Below are positions 25,404 through 26,756 of a stretch of 26,756 nucleotides of DNA, one piece after another. Below the pieces are notes generated by a model. It had not been told where the DNA came from. It saw only the letters and a list, made by a program, of their open reading frames with translations, and did no database searches. The stretch comes from Mnemiopsis leidyi (lineage: Eukaryota; Ctenophora; Tentaculata; Lobata; Bolinopsidae), in assembly GCA_000226015.1 (NCBI GenBank), contig JH152938.1:104392-131147 (forward strand), given 5' to 3'. Position 1 is the first letter of the stretch. Each line of letters starts with the position of its first letter. Position numbers and translations under genes: made by a program.

Positions 25404-26238
25404 TTTCACCTAACCAGGTGCTTACGTACGCTACGCGATGCTACTACGCGATGCGCGCAAAATTAAAAGGGCTCTGGTTAAAGCAAATCTCGTCAAACAC
25501 CTTTGTGCAGTGCTCTGGTGGCGCACGCGTAGCGCGCGCAAAAGGGCTCTGGTTAGAACATAGAACAACGTTGAACGTTGCGGTGGCTGCAGCTGTTGTA
25601 CAGCAGCGCGCAGCCTCCCGTCATTCAAATTCAGAATTCTGAAGAATTTGCCAAGGTCGAGATCTTTTAATAAAAACTACAACAGAATATTGCATTGATT
25701 GCAGTGTTAGGAGTTCTGTTGCTAAGCCTAGCCAACATAGCTCTGTGTGCTGTGGCGCGCGCCCTATTGGGACGCTTTTCACCTAACCGGATGCTTGCGC
25801 CGCGCGCGGCGGCTGCTACGGAGCTAGACCAAGGACGCTTTTGTTGCGCCGTTGCGGTGATACCCAAATTTGCATGATCGTTGAGGTGTTACTTTTCGAG
25901 GTGTTACCCGACTCGCGCGCGGCTCGCAGCTTGCTGCTCTCCTGGCGAGACGTTACGTTAGAAAGTTAAACGGATATCATCTCGTCAAAGGTGTTACCTA
26001 TACCTTGTCGGACTTTGTCAGACCCTCATTCGAAGCGAATGAGGCCAGGCCAGGATGGAGGAGGGTGCGCGCTGCCGTACAATTCCTGTACCCGACTCGC
26101 AGCTTTCAGCTGGCAAAACGATTCGTTAGAGCCGTTCGCGTTATATATTAGATATTAGAAGGATATATTAGTAGGATATCATTTCGGCTAGCTCTAACCA
26201 GATCCCTTTTGCGCGCGTAAGCACCCGGTTAGGTGACA
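25404..26238. mobile_element. Possible fold-back element with inverted arms, GC-rich island
   Basis: The left arm (about 25404-25484) has TCACCTAACCAGGTGCTTACG then GCGCGCAAAA..AGGGCTCTGGTTA. The right arm (26190-26238) carries the inverse order, GCTCTAACCAGATCCCTTTTGCGCGCG then TAAGCACC.GGTTAGGTGA. Extra partial copies occur at 25532-25559 and 25775-25800. There is no transposase gene. Mobile origin is inferred from structure only. Confidence 0.45.
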
Positions 26239-26284
26239 TCTCGGCAGAGAGCAGAGGAAAGATATGATTCTAGAATTATTTTGA

Positions 26285-26523
26285 TTGACGAGATTATATC
26301 CGTCTACCGTTCTCGTTCAGCTTTAGCTGCATGAGTCGGGTATCACCGCGACAATAATTTGACATCGCAAAAGTAATAAAATTAGAACGATCAGTGCAAT
26401 ATACTTTATTATAGGGCATGGCTCTGATTGTGTGAAGGTTGCTTGCCAAAGGTTGTCGCGGTGATACCCGACTCACGCAGCTGAACGTTTCGTTAGAACG
26501 TTAGACGGATATCATCTCGTCAA
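26285..26523. mobile_element. Fold-back/MITE-like element with about 70-bp terminal inverted repeats
   Basis: The arms 26285-26355 and 26453-26523 are inverted copies. The outer ends are TTGACGAGAT and ATCTCGTCAA, and the inner ends are GGGTATCACCGCGACAA and TTGTCGCGGTGATACCC. The spacer is about 97 bp. No target-site duplication is evident. Another single arm-like copy (ACGGATATCATCTCGTCAA) lies at about 25970-25988. Confidence 0.65.
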
Positions 26524-26599
26524 GCCAAAGGACTAGTAAAATGTTGCCTTGCGTTGCGGCTCATTTTCAATTTTCAAATCAAATTTTCTAACGCATAAC

Positions 26600-26690
26600 G
26601 GGGCGGCAGCTTCGCTGCCGCGCCGCGCGCTTCATGCGCGGGGGCTGCCGCTTCGCGGTCAACGGGCGATGCGCGCCAGAAATGCGTGAG
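26600..26690. repeat. GC-rich hairpin cluster at the right end
   Basis: CGGCAGCTTCGCTGCCG is a perfect stem with a TTC loop, followed by CGCGCTTCATGCGCG-type and GCCGCTTCGCGG-type stems. The compositional style and the motif AACGGGCG are shared with the cluster at 13633-13775. Confidence 0.6.
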
Positions 26691-26756
26691 TAGTATTATA
26701 GCGCTGGCCAGCGCGACCGGGGAAAAACTCCCGCCCACTTGCCAGGGCCCAACAAA

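Noticed and set aside
25418..25877. ORFs in the GC-rich right island
   Set aside because: Low-complexity Ala/Arg/Leu translations of GC-rich repeats on both strands; no transposase or other domain visible.

Overview
This window looks like a draft nuclear genome contig from an animal. It has spliced genes with short introns and GT..AG borders, AT-rich non-coding DNA, many micro- and minisatellites, and a 539-base assembly gap inside a (GT)n tract. The gene set (Mediator MED1, NSL-complex KANSL2, a SCaMC-type carrier, rhodopsin-like GPCRs) is metazoan. The intronless, strongly divergent GPCR pair and compact introns would suit an early-branching or otherwise divergent invertebrate, but I cannot name the species.

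Layout on the minus strand, in transcription order (right to left). KANSL2 runs from about 24120, possibly from an extra exon near 25272, down to 21165. MED1 has ten exons and runs from 20362 to 16146. An intronless uroporphyrinogen-III synthase occupies 15623 to 14913. The EF-hand half of a Ca2+-regulated mitochondrial ATP-Mg/Pi carrier (SCaMC/SLC25A23-25 type) runs from 14527 to 112, and its membrane-carrier half lies beyond the left edge. All exon phases were checked by hand and agree. The carrier gene has two mutually exclusive N-terminal EF-hand starts (14527+13564, or 9872), and both splice in phase 0 to the same exon at 901.

On the plus strand, two related intronless GPCR genes (5287-6435 and 8021-9193) sit inside the 8.7 kb carrier intron. 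Both have a good 3' splice site just before the ATG, which suggests spliced 5' leaders. Both have SKL in place of the DRY motif.

The most unusual structure is a recurring link between tandem repeats and 5' splice sites. Of 21 donors I could place, five are followed within about 20 nt by a tandem repeat. In at least two cases the repeated unit includes the splice donor itself: the 20-copy array after a KANSL2 exon, and a 65-bp duplication after another KANSL2 exon. The right end (about 25400-26756) is a GC-rich, repeat-dense island with nested inverted repeats that resemble fold-back mobile elements. The genes have housekeeping or regulatory roles (transcription coactivation, chromatin acetylation, heme synthesis, mitochondrial adenine nucleotide transport, signalling) and show no evident shared pathway.
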